Shown here: positions 13,119 to 26,494 of the stretch, one piece after another
Numbering within the stretch: position 1 is the first letter of the stretch
Layout: every line of letters starts with the position of its first letter
Origin: Fomitopsis serialis
Lineage: Eukaryota; Basidiomycota; Agaricomycetes; Polyporales; Fomitopsidaceae
DNA: 64,000 nt
Assembly (NCBI RefSeq): GCF_022376445.1
Contig: NW_025954991.1
Location: 62,001 to 126,000, forward strand
Reading direction: 5' to 3'
The notes under the pieces: generated by a model
What the model saw: only the letters and a program-made list of their open reading frames with translations
What the model was told of the DNA's origin: nothing
Database searches by the model: none
Position numbers and translations under genes: made by a program

Positions 13119-14356
13119 ATGGTCAAGACTACCGAAATCATCGCGGCCCCCGCGCCCGAGACCGAAATAGGCCCGGTGCGAACCTACACGGAGGAGCAGC
13201 AGAGCATGATCAAGGCATTGCGCGAGGTGCGTCCTCCTGTCCTCTTGTCCCACACCCTAACATCCTCACTCCCGCTCGCACGCGCAGTATGCCGATACGC
13301 TCCTCCTTCCAGAATCCGACCCGTATCACGAGTGGGAGCTTCGGTGGCTGAACAAGTGGGACACCATCCCGCGCTACATGCGCGCCGCAAAGTGGGACTT
13401 CGAAGATGGCAAGAAGCGCATCCAGGGCACGCTCGAATGGAGGCGCGAGTTCAAGCCGGACCTCATCCCGCCAGACGAAGTCAAGATTGAGGCGGAGACG
13501 GGCAAGATGTCAGTGCTGCCCATGCCGCACTCTTCCGTGCCCCACCCTGAGCTTATGTGACACTTCCAGCCTCCTCAACGGCTTCGACAACCAAGGCCGG
13601 CCCATCATCTACATGCGCCCCGGGCGCGAGAACACCGAGACCTCTCCGCGGCAGCTCCGGCACCTCGTCTGGTGGCTCGAGCGCGCAAAGGACATGATGC
13701 CCCCGGGGCAAGACTCGCTCGTCATCGTCGTCGACTACAAGTCGACCACGCTCCGCACGAACCCGTCCATCAGCGTCGCGCGCAAGGTCCTCCACATCCT
13801 CCAGCAGCACTACGTCGAGACGCTCGGCCGCGCGCTCGTCGTCAACCTCCCCATGCTCCTCAACTTCTTCTACAAGGGCATCAGTCCCTTCCTCGACCCC
13901 GTCACGCGCGACAAGATGCGCTTCAACCCGGACCTGTTCGACCTCATACCGCGCTCGCAGCTGGATGCGGACTTTGGCGGGGACTACGACTGGGAGTTCG
14001 AGCCGAAGAGCTATTGGGAGCAGGTCGTCGAGTGAGTGATCGTACCTTTTCAAGATCGGATGTCTGACCGCGGTTGGGGTAGGCACTGCGGGATCGCGCC
14101 CGATGGCACTCGAGTGGAGGATAGTGCCCCTGGGTCAGAAGCAGACGAGGCACAGGCCAAGCTCGCAGTGCTACAAATACAAACATCTGCCGCAAAAGGC
14201 TCGACTCCTGAGTTGGAACAGCCTCCACACACAGTGGAGGATGCCGATACCCTGTATGCCATACCTGACAAGCCCACGCACTCACGAGGCTCATACCTTG
14301 ACAGACAGCGAGAAGAGGATGCGAAGGCTATCTCTGAGATTGCAGCTGCAGCGTGA
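13119..14356 (+). CDS. Sec14-like CRAL-TRIO lipid-transfer protein
   Basis: Exons 13119-13226, 13288-13508, 13570-14031 and 14083-14356 give 354 residues with all phases matching. An N-terminal CRAL-TRIO_N helical part (RYMRAAKWDFEDGKKRIQ, then EWRREFKPDLI) is followed by the lipid-binding CRAL-TRIO fold: GFDNQGRPIIYMRPGRENT, LVIVVDYKS, YVETLGRALVVNLP and the hydrophobic gate region ending FDLIP. Such proteins move or present phosphatidylinositol and other lipids between membranes and regulate lipid kinases. The last exon adds a hydrophilic tail rich in Glu, Ala and Ser with no known domain. The gene is intact. Confidence 0.9.
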
Positions 14357-15006
14357 CACCGCGATACCCGCGCAAACACCCAATGTTCAGCCTACCGACC
14401 AATGTATCATAGGCTATGACTATCATACACTCACTTAACATAATATTAGATGCTAACTGCCTCACTGTAACGCCTCTCCGAGTCTATCATGGTTCATCCT
14501 GCTCGCGCGCAGGTGCATTGTTTGAGTATTCTGCGGGACATCATTATAGCCTACACTAACAGACCGCGAAAGAGAGAAGAGACAATAAAAAGAGAGCGGA
14601 GTACGTGCAAGGGATGGAGATGGAGCCCAAGGGGTCCTCACAATTGGTGAAGGACAAGGGGCCGACGACGAAGCAATGTATGTATATGCGATGGTATTGA
14701 TAAAGATGGGGAGTAACATAATGAGAGGGAGCGCGTACATACGCCGCTAAGCGTGAGTTGCATGCGATAAAAAGTCGACAAGGAGAGAGCGATGTAGATC
14801 ATATCTTACGACACTGAAAGAGCGAGAGAGGCGTTGTATGGAGACACTTGACCGATGGATGATGGTGAATGCAGAGACCAAATATTGAACCCAGAGTCCC
14901 TGATCTAGCCCGAGCCACAGAGCCGTCGTCCCTGCCCTGCACCCGGGATGCGGAGCAACCCAAAGAATGAATCAAAATGGTAATATGAAGAGAACCAACG
15001 CACGCG
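14357..15006. other. Intergenic, no gene seen
   Basis: Convergent 3' flanks of the Sec14-like and the Ser/Pro-rich genes. Purine-rich minus-strand repeats (gagaga-type) occur near 14560-14830; no coding signal. Confidence 0.4.
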
Positions 15007-18000
15007 CTATGCCTGGCGCGCAGCCGACTTCCAACTCGACGGCGGCAGCGGCGGGGGCACAGGCTCCCGTTTCCCGCTCCTCACAGGCACTGACGGGTCC
15101 GTCCTCGTCCTCGGTCTTGGCCCCGGGCGCTGTGGTGTGGTCTGTACGCTGCCCGAGCTCACCGTCCGCGGCGGCATGCCCGGCGGCTGTACGCCGTACG
15201 TCGACCCGCGGAACGTCGACGTGCGCTCGCCCGCGGACGGGTCGCCATACGCGCTGCGCGAGCCCCAGCCTTGCCCACGCCCGCCCACACCGAGCTCGCT
15301 CCCGGCGACGCTCCCCGCGTACATCGACTGCGCGCTCGACGGGAAGCCGCCCATCATCCCCTGCCACGGCATTTCATGTTCATATTCATCCCATGCCCAT
15401 ACCCATCGGGTTCATCCCGGCATGCCCATGCCGTACCCCATCGGTCATGGATGACATCTGCCGCCGAACGTGCTTGTATGCCCACCGCCGCCATTAAGCA
15501 TGCTCGTCGCGCCGGTCGATCCGCGCTCCCACTCTTCCTCAGCGGCGGCCATCGCCTGCTGCGCGACCGCCATCTGGTACGCCTGCTTTGCGAACATCAT
15601 CGCTTGCTGGTGAGCTGCGAGGAACGTCGGGTCTGCGTTTGGCGGGACGGGCGGGAACATGAATGGCTGTGGTGACATCATGCCGCTTGGCTGGTTTGTC
15701 CAAGGCATCGGGGAGGACATCATGTTCATGTTCATGTTCATATGGCCTGTCGGGGAGACACCTGTCATGTTATTCATCATGCTCATCCGCGGAGGCATGT
15801 TGTCCAACGGACGGTCCTCATCGTCATCATCGTCGGTAGGAGGTCGACCGTTGACGATTTTCCCGAGCTATTCAGATGGCTGAGCACAAGGCATGAGGCG
15901 CTCATGGTCAGAAACTCACCTCCAAAGCAGCCTTCGCCTCGCTCCGTCTCCGCTGTCTTCGCCTGCTCTCCGCATTCGCATCTTCCGCACTCTTCTCCCT
16001 CTCCTTCTCCTTCGTTTCACGCTCACGGTCGGCAAGGCCCGCCCGTCCCCTCTGGCCCTCCAGCTCCGCAAAAGTCAAACTCGAGCTCTTCCGATGCCCT
16101 CTCCGCGCCGCCGCCGCACTCGCACCAGGCCCCGTGCCCTGCGGCCTCTCCTTCTCCCTCGCCCGCTCCCGCGTCGAGAAGCTCAGCTCGCTCCCATCCT
16201 GCGGCGTGATCGGTGTCCGGCCGCTGCTCGACTCGCCCGTCGAGCTCGCAGGGCTATAGCCACGGACACCCCCCGCAAACGGCCTCACAGGCGGCATACT
16301 CGCCAGCGTGCCCGGGCTTACGTTCCCAACACCATCCCTCGATGCCTCCATCGTCCGCGCACGGGCGCGCTGCTGTGCAGTCGAGATCGCGGGTGGGGCA
16401 GCCACCCTCGGGGACGACGCAGACGTAGACGCGCTCGTCTGGGAGGACTCTGACGACGTCGATACGGGCGGGACGAACTGCCGCGGGCGCACAGGCTTTG
16501 GCGCGGCTGTCGGCTCTTGATTGTCTGCAGCGTGGGCATCTGCTCCATCGTCTGCGAGCGACGGCGGGCGCGAGATGGAGCAGTGGAATTCGACGACGCG
16601 GACGCGGGCGAGGCGCGCCCCGCCTCTGTGGCGGCGCCTGTGCTTGCGAGCAGTCCGCTGCCTGTGAACCCCTTCGAGGGCGGCAAGCCGTGATCGGGGA
16701 TAAGTGGCTTCTGCAAAATGGAGGGCGAGGAATTCGTGCGCGACTCGGATCGAGGCCGGGACTCGGGGCGGGGTTGCAGGTCTATTGGAGACCGCATCTC
16801 TGTGGGAGATTGAGATGTGATGGTTGCTGGTGAAGGTGTGCGCCCTAGCGTCAACCTTGCTTGTGCTGTCGTGAGTGGAGGACTGTTCGATGGCCAGGAA
16901 GTGACTGTCGGATCGAGTTGCACCAAAATGAACGTGGGATGCCAGGCTCATCTGCGAGGCCGGGCGGGATGTCACGCTGAACGCAGGAGGGGGAGAGCGT
17001 TCGCGGATTGGAGTGGGAACGATAGGCTTCGGGTCGGAGAGGTCCTGAATCTCGTATGCGTTCGAAGTGGAGTACGATCGGCCATTCGGCTTGGTCTTCG
17101 TGGGGGAGGACGAAGGCATGGGCAAAGAAGAACAGGGCGACGTGTTTGTGACGATAGCCTCGACTGGTAGGGTCTGACTGCGCGTAGGCTGTACAAGAGG
17201 ACCTGGTGAGCGTCCTCGGTCAGCGTTAGCCTTCTCTGCCTCATCAGGGTTCGCAAGAGTATTTGAACGACCATTAGAGACGCTCGCTGCTAGTCGCGCT
17301 AGGCGGTCATTCAGACTCGGCTTCGCAGCAGCAGAAGACGAAGGAGACGCCTTCTCTCTCTCCGGGTCTTTCGGTGCTTCTTGCGTCTCGGTCACCTTGG
17401 CATTCTCCTTGTCGCTTTCCTTGTCGTTGCTTTTGTCTTCTCCGTCTCCACCTCCTTCGGCTCCTGGGAAGCGGGCCTTGGGAGCGAAAGGGGCGACTTG
17501 TCCGTTTCCAAAGGCGGTAGACTCGGCGGGGCCAGTCCTGAGATGTCAATGAGAGGCTTGGGCAACATGCGCGCGCGGGACACGTTTGTCGCCGCAGTGG
17601 CAGTTGACGTACCGCTTCCCGTCCGCCTGTGGCCGAGAACCCTGCTCGCGAGCGGCGCATCGTCCGAGTCTGTATCAGAGTCCGAATCGGACGTCGAGTC
17701 GCTGTCGCTGTCAACCACTTTAGACGGCACTTTACGCGCCACGCCTACATTCAGACGTGATCGCGACAAATTGGCAATTCATGAGACCGAAGAATGCGCT
17801 AAATAGGTGAAACCACTGACCACCGTCGTTGCTGTTCGCGTTCTGGGCGGCGTGCATCGCAGAAGCTCGCTGGGCGGCCGCATTTGGCATCAGCGCGGAC
17901 GTCGATTGCGACGCACGAGCACGGTTGTATAGACTGCCACGATCGCTAGCGTTGCTCTGTGCGGAAGGTGATGCTCTCATCCGAGGTGGGGTGGGCTTCG

Positions 18001-19072
18001 CGACTTGGCCCAGCTCGGATGCGCTCTTGCCAGCTGAGCGTGGCGTGATGGTGCCCGTCGGCCCACGGCGTTTCGGACGCAGCGTCGACGAGCCCGCAGA
18101 GTCGCCGTCCTCGTCCGACTCTGACTCTGATGAGGTTGAGTCTGACGTCGGCGATGTTGGTTTGGGACGACGGAAAGAAGGCGGTGGTGGTGATGGCGAT
18201 GCCATACCCTGCGTGAAAGACGACGGAGGACGGAGGAAAGGTGATCCGTCCCCACGAAGATCTACAGAGGATGGTGAGGGAGAATTTGCAGCACTGCGCC
18301 GCGCCGCCATTTCGCGGAAGGCAGCCACCGATATTCGTTGTGATGAATCCGTGGATGCTAACTTTCCCTCTGGGTCGGACAGGCGGGGTGAGACCTGAGG
18401 TAGAAAGTGATGATGGTGGACGCGGAGCCAGATCCGTAGGACTTGGCGAGGCAGGGCGAACGTGCCGGAACGACTTCAGGTTGAAGGACTCATCTGGGCT
18501 AACGAGTGAAGCATCCGGCGGAGGAGGCTTTGACTTTTTGCGCTCGCGATGTGCCCAAGAAAACATCCCTTTGGGCTTCTTCACATCAGGCGTCGATGAA
18601 ATGCGACCCGCATTGTCCAGGCCCTGGCGCGAGCTCCCAGGCTCAGCAGTCGTGGTAGTGGGTAGCGATTGAGTAGACCGTGCAACGTTAGCCCCTCCGT
18701 ACGAGGCGAACAGATCTGACCTTGAAGGCGGAGGCCCCAACGACTCATGTCCTGACTCTGACTTGGAGCTGGAGAGGCGAAGTTTCGGGAGGACGGACGG
18801 TGGGGGGCGTAAGTAGCCATTGTCATCGGTCTGCTGCGATGGCTTGCTCTTTTTGCCTCCGAAGCCCAACATGAGTTTGCTCGACGATGCACCGACGGGG
18901 CCGCCGTACAGAGCGTGTCCGTTGCGGGGAGTTGGCTGGCCCGAGGTAGAGGCGAAGTCGGTGTTGACGGACTGGGTGTCGGAGGCAGACGCGTCGATGC
19001 TGGCCTTTGCGTCGCTGCGTGCGTCCGGACCTTATGCTTGTCGCGCTTGGAGAAGAGGCCGAAGACAGCCAT
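15007..19072 (-). CDS. Large Ser/Pro-rich low-complexity protein, frame broken
   Basis: Likely exons on the minus strand: 19072-19031, 18971-18462, 18394-17821, 17744-15920 and 15867-15007. The N-terminus MAVFGLFSKRDKHK is followed by more than 1,000 Ser/Pro/Arg-rich residues, an acidic DDDDDED patch, a Met/Asn repeat region and a helical AMMFAKQAYQMAVAQQAM segment. No enzyme domain is seen; it looks like a disordered scaffold found in basidiomycetes, function unknown. The frame must change near 17431 (one A short), 16925 (one T too many on the minus strand), 16517 (one A short) and several times at 15371-15470 in a Met-rich repeat. Two proposed introns use weak donors (GTCCGG, GTTCGC), so the exon model is tentative. 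Confidence 0.6.
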
Positions 19073-21390
19073 GGTGGGGATAGAAAAGCAGGAGAGAGCC
19101 CGCTGCAAGCGTGGGTGAGGGCCCCGTAGCTGAGGCTGCAGACAGAGTCCGCAACGTTCGCGCAGATGCGAGTCGGAGTCGCGATGACCGCTTTGTGTCA
19201 CCGTGTTTGGCCCCCTGCCGGCCTGCATGCTCCCCCCAGAGTCCTCCCTCCTCCCCTCGCCTGTCGCTCTGCCCTTGCTGTCGACCATATGCTGCTCGTC
19301 GTCGCCACACACGCACTCACCGGGTGCAGCGCGGTCCCTGTCCGCGCTTGTATGTCGCGCCCAGCTCACGGCGCTCGAGCCAACTCGCCGCTGTACGCAC
19401 GTTCATAAATAGCAGCGATTCCAACTCGGCTGCCGCACTCTATCGCCTCTTGGATTCCCAGGACCACTCGTTTTAGAGTTGGCCAGCAATCCACGCCGTC
19501 CGCGCGACAGCCCGTTGCCTCTCATGAACCGTCTTGCCGCCACATTTCTCACTTCTCGGACACTGTTCTCTTCGGGGACTCTACTGTTCGCTGCACGTTG
19601 CGAGCCTCGAGGTCACCATCACCCGTTCGTCTCCTATCATACTGCATCCATGTGGTCACTTTCCCCGCTTGGGCGATGCTGTGCCAGAATTGCTTGCTCG
19701 GCGGAGTGGGTCAAAAGTCTACTTGGGAATCAGCCCTATTGCGTGATGCTCATCCCAACTCAGTGTCCAGGTGCGTCGGCGCTTCAGCCGAAGAGTCGTC
19801 TCATCGCCTTTGCACTGTTCAAGACGATCCAGCTCATCTACAGCCATGAACCGCATAGGCATTGCTTCGATCACGGCGCACCCTGTCTCGCCCCTGCGCA
19901 GTTCGAAGCCGAACGTCTTATGAACCTCGCCGTGCTATAAGTAGGACCGGTGTGTCCGCCATCTCTTGCTTCCCCCTCTTGGCCTGCGAATATCACTGCC
20001 TCCATGATCCCGGAGGCTTATCCTGTCCGGCTTCCACATGCTCATGCTCTGCGCGCCGTAACGTCGAGCTCTTCACGTCCCGGTTATCCACGAAGTTCGA
20101 ACGAAGGCTCCGCCCGTCTGGCTCCCTCCACTGGACAGCATCTCTGCGGCGTCTCACTCGATCCGATACGCCCGAGCGTTTTCAACCTTCGTTTACCGGG
20201 TTCTCGATATCAGTCATTGGTGGGGATCAGCATCAATGTTCAACTGCGGCTGGTACGGTAATTGTATCTTTGGCACGCAATCACTCGAGTCCCCGACTCT
20301 GATTACACCGCAACTCGACTCAGCATTTGAGCAAGAATCAATGCTTGCCGCCGTCTCTTCGCTACGATCTCAGTCGCAGGCACGACACATGACGGGCTGT
20401 GGAACGACAAGCTATGGATACTCCTCGGGCACCCACACGCGCGATCACCATCTATGCCGTCCTCTGAACCCTGACAGCTCGTCGTATTGGCTCACGCCCT
20501 TCTCATCGAGCTTGCAGGTCACTCACTGCACATGACTTGCTAGTCAGCGCGTCGCTCGCCCAGCATTTTATGCAGGAGACCGCGTCGGGGGGTCGTCTGG
20601 TCGGTCTTCGTCACCAGCTCGCCGCCCACCGCGCTCCCCCGCTCAGGACGCGTCCCTACACTATCCACCGTTCCCTGCGCATCTCCCGCCGTCCGTACGA
20701 CTTATCACGGCTCGGCGCCCGCTTGGCAGGTCACTGGACGGACCTCGAGGAACTCCGCCACGGCCAGGACGGTTCCACCGCGACCCATTTCCGCAAGCCT
20801 CTCGTGCAAGCCACTCTTCCTCTCGCACGAGGGGCGTCGTTTTTGTCAGGCTAGAGCACAGCCCCGGACGCCTGTGCGAAGCCGGAACCCTGTTCAGAAA
20901 CGCAGCCGGATGGACCTTGTTGCTTCGAGAGGGGTTGCCTCGGCGGACGCGGTGCGTTGTATAGTGGCTGTTTGGTTCGATCGATACCTGCTGTTTTGGC
21001 GAATGCGATAGCCCTTGGACTGGGTCCTTTGCCGCAATCATACCATCGCAGACGTGTCATTGCTCCTACTACGAGCATGCGTAGTAGAACGGTTGCGTCG
21101 CGTCTGTGGCGACGCGTCTCGGACGCGTGCTTATCACGTGCATGCCATTACCGAAGACGCAAGGGTTATCGATCCCATCGACGTCATCGCGTCATCTTAT
21201 CCCAAACGGCGGAGGACGATGAGGGAACTATATGACCGCACCGGCTATGTCGTCTATCGTCACAGACTCGTTCTGTTGTTACAATAAGATGTGGGATACA
21301 AACTTTACGCTACTACTGATAACGATATTCGGGGCGCGGAAGAGTCGACGGGTGCCACCCGTGCCGCAGTGCTGCTTGAGGCTTCCTGAC
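19073..21390. other. Gene-poor 2.3 kb, no assignable gene
   Basis: Several plus-strand frames of 60-150 codons overlap but none carries a motif I recognise or a clean start. The codon pattern between 19500 and 20540 hints at old coding sequence, perhaps a decayed F-box or leucine-rich gene, but this cannot be supported by eye. Confidence 0.3.
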
Positions 21391-21927
21391 TTATGCATTC
21401 GCTGCGGCCTCGGTGATGAGGTTCTATAGATTACGCGTGGTTAGCGACGAATCGAGAAAGGTAAGGAGCTTTGACACTCACCTGGAGAGCACCAGGGTTC
21501 GCGCCAACGAGCTCCTTGACCTTCTGGCCGCTCTTGAAGACGGAGAAGGTGGGCATCTAGCGGCGTGTACTGGTCAACATCCCCGGAGAAGCCCGGAAAC
21601 AGGTCTGCTCTACGTACCGCGCGGATGCCGACCTCCTGGGCGATATCGCCCTGCTCGTCAACGTCGACCTTGTAGAAGTCGGCGCCGGGGAACTGGTCGG
21701 CGAGCTTCTCGAAGATGGGCGAGATCTGCTTGCACGGGCCGCACCACGTCGCCCAGAAGTCGAACACGGCGGGCTTGTCGCGGTTGATCTGCGGGATCAC
21801 GAACGATGGGTCAGTCCGCGCTCGTGCCCAGAGTCGCGCCGGGCTCGCGCAGAGGCACCCCGGGTGAGTAAGCAGCACTCACGATCTCCTGGAACTGCTG
21901 GAGGGAGCTGACGACGGTGACGGGCAT
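21391..21927 (-). CDS. TRX: Thioredoxin
   Basis: Four exons, 21927-21883, 21788-21618, 21556-21482 and 21423-21391, all joined in phase 0, give a 107-residue cytosolic thioredoxin. The active site WATWCGPCK, the buried FDFWA strand, the cis-proline in AMPTF and the C-terminal helix are all present. It reduces protein disulphides with electrons from thioredoxin reductase, supporting peroxiredoxins, ribonucleotide reductase and sulphate assimilation. There is no targeting peptide. The gene is intact and of family-typical length. Confidence 0.96.
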
Positions 21928-22992
21928 GGCGGACGTGTACGGCTGTGTTGCGGTGTCGGTGGGGTTGGTGATGGAGGTGAGTGGACACAACGGACTGGAC
22001 AGGAAGTTTTGAGAGGACGACTGGCTTTATAGGGACCCGGCGCGCGGTGCAGTGGTACACGATCGGATCGCGCCATGCGTCACGTGTGGCTTACAGATGA
22101 TTGGCTGGTGATCCAGATTCGGTGCGACGCCCGACGCGTCCTCCCGCCCACCGCGCCTGCGCCGCCGGCCTGCTTGGTCATCCCCGCCTGCGCCTCCCTG
22201 GCTGTCCCATCAGACGCGTCCTGGTTCGCGAGGCATTGGCGGGGCTTGCAAAGCGCGAAGGCCGCTCACCTCAGCGTATGTGTAAGTGCATGACCGGAAC
22301 ATGTCATCGTCTGTGGTCCCAGATGGCAACTCACGGTGACACCTACGTGCTATTGGGGACACTGTGATTGGCCGTGCTCTTTGCCATGTGCGGTGGCTAG
22401 AGCCTTCTAGGTGGTGAATCGTGATGGGAGCGCCCCGCGCTGATTCTACAGCGAATCCAGTCTCGTCCCGCGAGACAGCGCCGCGGCGATGGACCCGCGG
22501 AGTACGGTCGCCTTCCGCGCGGCTCTTTTGCTACTTAACTTACCTAGTGCGGGCCGCGGAAGTCAGACAGAGTCCCTTCTTCGTGTCGTGCGTGTCAACG
22601 TACATACCTCCGGAGTATGGTCTGTCATATGGCATGTGCGATGTATATATCTCGTGCGTCTTACCCGTTCCCCCACTTCCGACTCGGATGTCTTCCAGAT
22701 GCTCGATCCCCGACAGCAATCACGCATAGTCAACAACTCATCTTGCGAGTTCGCAACACCTCTACGCGCTCGATGTGATTCCTGACGACGCTATGCACAG
22801 ATCAGTGAAGATCTAATCAATCCTGGCTGCTCGAATACAGCGCCCCTGCGCCGATAGAGCGGAAGACTCCGAAGCCACAGTCGAGAGAGGGTGTAGTAAG
22901 TGCTATGACGCCGACTGTGGACTTGCTTAATGCATGAAAAAAGATAATCTTTACCGTGACCACTTACAGTGCGAGGGCTTCGGAAGGGAGGA
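21928..22992. other. Thioredoxin promoter and spacer, no gene seen
   Basis: Upstream flank of the thioredoxin gene plus the 3' flank of the MFS remnant; no conserved coding motif in six frames. Confidence 0.4.
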
Positions 22993-25130
22993 TCACCCAC
23001 AAAGGTACTGTCGGAGGATTGGCCTCTCGCCAGTGAACAAGAGAACGAAGAGGAGAGAGAGAGCCACGACAGCAATGTCGATGTAGCAGAGAACATCCCA
23101 GCCGTTGCTTAGGTGGCCGTATATCTAAATCATGCGTTAGCGATAGTCTTGGACGTCACTCGGGATCCTCGCCTGTCCACCAATAACAGAACCCGCTGCA
23201 GTAACAATAAGCAGTGTCCTCATAATCAGGAAGTACGAAGTTACTTGCCCGCGTTGGCCAGGCCAAACACGATGTTGAGCGTTCCGTAAGTATGCGCGTC
23301 TGGAGGTAGAGAAAGAGGTCAATGAGCGTAGAAGATGCACAGTCCAATTTACGCACAGCCCACGCCATCCATGCTACGCGTGACCGCAGCGAGTTCTGTG
23401 GTGAGAGGCGCAGCCGTTGCCGCAATGAAGAAATCTGAGGCGCGAGATCAGCGTTCAGGTTGTGAGCGTAACTGCATACACATGAACTCACTCTCCACAG
23501 CAAAGGCAACAATAAAGAAAGCGAGGGAAAAGTCGAGCGTGAGCAGCCCGAACCAAGGGATCCACATACGAACAGAACCGTCGCCACCCAGCAGGACCGA
23601 CTCTATCGCTCTGCTTGCCCGCGAGGGGCGATGCTGAAAAGGGTGAGCACGGGAATACGGTCGCGAGGATCGGAACGTACAAAAAGAGGGGGACGAGCGA
23701 CGCGAGGTATACTAGGCCAACCTTCGTCGAGTTGAGGTTCCATAGCGCCTGTACACGGAGCGGCAGCGTCACGTCTAGGGCTGCGAACGCAAGCCTGACA
23801 GAACAGTCAGCGGAGCCGCCAACCCTAAGCTAGCATACGCACGAGGGGAAGAATGTGCTGAATACACAACTAGTGTCCGCGGTGAGTTGGATAGCTTATA
23901 CATGACCTGCAGCAGAGACAGTTCCTTGCTCGTCTCTTCCTCTCTACCGGCACCTCCGACGTCGTGCTAGCGATCGCTTCCGTCGCCCCTATCTAACACC
24001 TTCTGTATGGACTCTACCTTCTCGGCAGATTTGCAAGACTCAGGCGGTATTCCGAGGAAAGTGAGCTAGTCTGCGGGCCCTGCGCCTTCTCTGCGTCCAT
24101 GACACTTCAGACTTCGATGTAGTAGTGGTCGAGCAGTTGGGATTGGGTTCTCGTGGACAAGCAGACGTGCGGGAGGTCGAGGACGGTAAAGAGGATAGTG
24201 AAAATGAAAGGTGCGCGGTAGCCCCAGCGGGCAAAGAGCGCGCCGCCGACAGGTGGCGCTAGCAGTTGTCTGTATTACGATGTTCATCAGCCTGAGTGCG
24301 ACGATTCCAATTGTACATCATTCACGCACCCCAATGGAACGCCGATCATGGCGATGCCAGTTGTTCTACAGCCAAATTGAGTCGATTGAGCAGGCGATTT
24401 TCAGACACTCACGTCCGATATCCTTCTCGGGGTAGCATCGCAACTGCACCAGAGAGTAAGTGTGAACATGAGGCTCGATTGCAACGCACATGAGGGCGAA
24501 TCCCGCTACAATGATGACTGCGGATGCGAAGCCTTCAGCAGTCGGCCAATGCACATCATCCAGAACGCAGGCGACTCCATAAGTAGTATTTGGGACGCGA
24601 CCAAGAGGAGCTGACCGGCGATAAGGACGGCACGTCTTGACCGCAGATGCTCAGAGACCATCGCGATGACCGGAGTGGCTGGGCATCATAGCACTCTGTC
24701 AGAACGGCGTCGATGCTGTACATCCGAGTCCATTGCGGCTTACCGATAACTAGGCCTGCAGACTATGCCTCATGGGAATTAGCACAGGGGATGATTGCTG
24801 TATATGCGGGCTCACTTACATAGAGGAATAGCAACCATCCGACGAGCTGCGAGACATGGCTGTACCGCAATTCTTCGAGCCGAAAAGGGAAAACGGTGAC
24901 AACGATATTGTAGTTCAGAGTGTCCAGCGCAAGGCCTTCAACGACGGGAGTTGAGCCGTGTACTAGTAGGTGGAACAAATCATACACAACTCACCCATAG
25001 CCACCACTATGAATGCGTCGAACGGAACGTCAAGTTCACTTCGACGCGCAGCATGGGTGACCGATTGACTTGCCGAATGTTACATATCCTGGAGACGACC
25101 TCCAGCTCTGCGAGCGGACGAACATCTCTG
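22993..25130 (-). pseudogene. Major facilitator superfamily transporter, multiply frame-broken
   Basis: Reading the minus strand downwards from about 25060, pieces of one 12-helix MFS transporter appear in order: a first-helix segment with LDTLNYNIVVTVFPFRLEEL (about 24926-24867), YSHVSQLVGWLLF, IAMVSEHLRSRRAVLIAG, LLMESPAFWMMCIGR, APPVGGALFARWGYRAPFIF, NLNSTKVGLVYLASLVP, PLTTELAAVTRSMDG and a C-terminal YGHLSNGWDVLCYID with FTGERP, ending at 22993. This is the drug/H+ antiporter-like group common in Agaricomycetes. Several single-base losses (for example near 24530, 24375, 23588 and 23565) and an internal stop near 24110 break the frame between conserved blocks, more than in any neighbour. 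It is either a pseudogene or a badly sequenced gene. Confidence 0.7.
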
Positions 25131-26494
25131 CAAAAAGTCTTCACGGTTCGATTCGGACGGCGGGCGTGTCTTCCGATTTGGCTTGGACCACGGGAGAGAG
25201 TAGGTCTTGACCGGGAACGTAAGATATGTAACTTAGCTGACTGAGCTTCTTTTGATAGAGTTACATTTCGAGCGGGTAGGTCCGCGATGCGCTTCTGATA
25301 CCATTGGAATGCTGCTGCTGTAGTTGTGCTGCAGTCTACAAATGTCGCCGTGGGCGTTGCCGCCTGGAACCGCTGAGGTCCGATAGGCTCTGAGGGTCCT
25401 ACCCACGCGATGTAAGTATGTCACCTTCACGAAGTCGCTATCAGCGATGCACCCCACCTATACCATCCTATGTCAACATTCTCCTACGTGCGGCCGAAGA
25501 TAAGATGGACGCCGGAACCGCATGGCGGAGATGTCATATTTCCGCCAGGCCACCAACAACTGCCTGCTGGCAGTGCCAGTGCCAGTGCACATGCGGCATC
25601 GAGCACTTCTATTGTCGTAAGATCTCTTCCGTGTGTCCCGTCAGCGCCCTGGCCATGCTGTCGTGGGGTTGGTTCAATTGGCGAGGAAAGAATGGAACTT
25701 ACAAACACAGTTTATGATCGGTGAGGCAGGGCCGTTGATATGTTATGTACTTGCCCGTTGTGGCGGCGAACGACGGACGCGTCACGCCGCGTCCGCCGCG
25801 TCAAATTCCGCATCAAAATGTTCTACATATATGTATAAGTAAGTAAGGCCCACTGCAGACTGATCGACTGGTACTGGTGAGTACATGAATACCTTCTTAG
25901 TGTCTGTCCTACAACGTCAACGCTGCGCTAGGCTCCTCAGGTCAGGATATTCCCGCTGCGGCGTGACAACTCATTTGCGGACAACGACAGTCACGTCCTT
26001 TGATGATAGTGGACGCTCATCATCTTCCATTTGAACAGTTCATGATCTGACATTGGGCGCGCGTATTTGGCGCGAAGTTCGAAGATGACCACAGGACCGT
26101 ATAATACCGGCCGCGCGGGCGAAGTTCACGGAAAACGGCAAGACTCGGCGACCAGATGCGAATCCAGTCACCACTGGAAAGGTGCAGATTGAACTAGTTC
26201 CGGTCCATACTGTTGGACATGCCGTGTCGTATCACTTCGAGCGTGCCTTCCCAAAGCTAAGTTACTTATGTCTGTTGCTGTTGTCTGATGCAACCAGTGG
26301 CGCTGCGAAGCGCACATACATGGCCGTAAACACCCCGTGTGCCGTCGCTGCCGCGAGATAACCCAACATGGGTGAAATAGGGTATGGGCGACCATATTCA
26401 AGTTACCCCGAACCCCCATCTTCTGAGAGTCTGTGCCTTTGGGCTACTTGCTGCTGTTAGCGACTCGGAAAGTGCCCCTACCTCCATCGCAAAC
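25131..26494. other. Intergenic, no gene seen
   Basis: Divergent flanks of the MFS remnant and the 7TM gene. Short frames only; no recognised motif or repeat. Confidence 0.4.

Noticed and set aside
18394..18462. Indel in the Ser/Pro-rich gene near 18378
   Set aside because: A 67-nt intron (18395-18461) with a good pyrimidine-rich acceptor gives the right frame, despite a weak donor.
15908..19369. Several long antisense or alternate-frame ORFs over the Ser/Pro-rich gene
   Set aside because: They are composition-driven shadows; only the chosen frames carry consistent Ser/Pro and Met/Gln segments and splice signals.
19479..20880. Chain of plus-strand ORFs that might be an F-box or leucine-rich gene
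   Set aside because: No F-box or repeat motif could be read, frames overlap without a coherent splice model.
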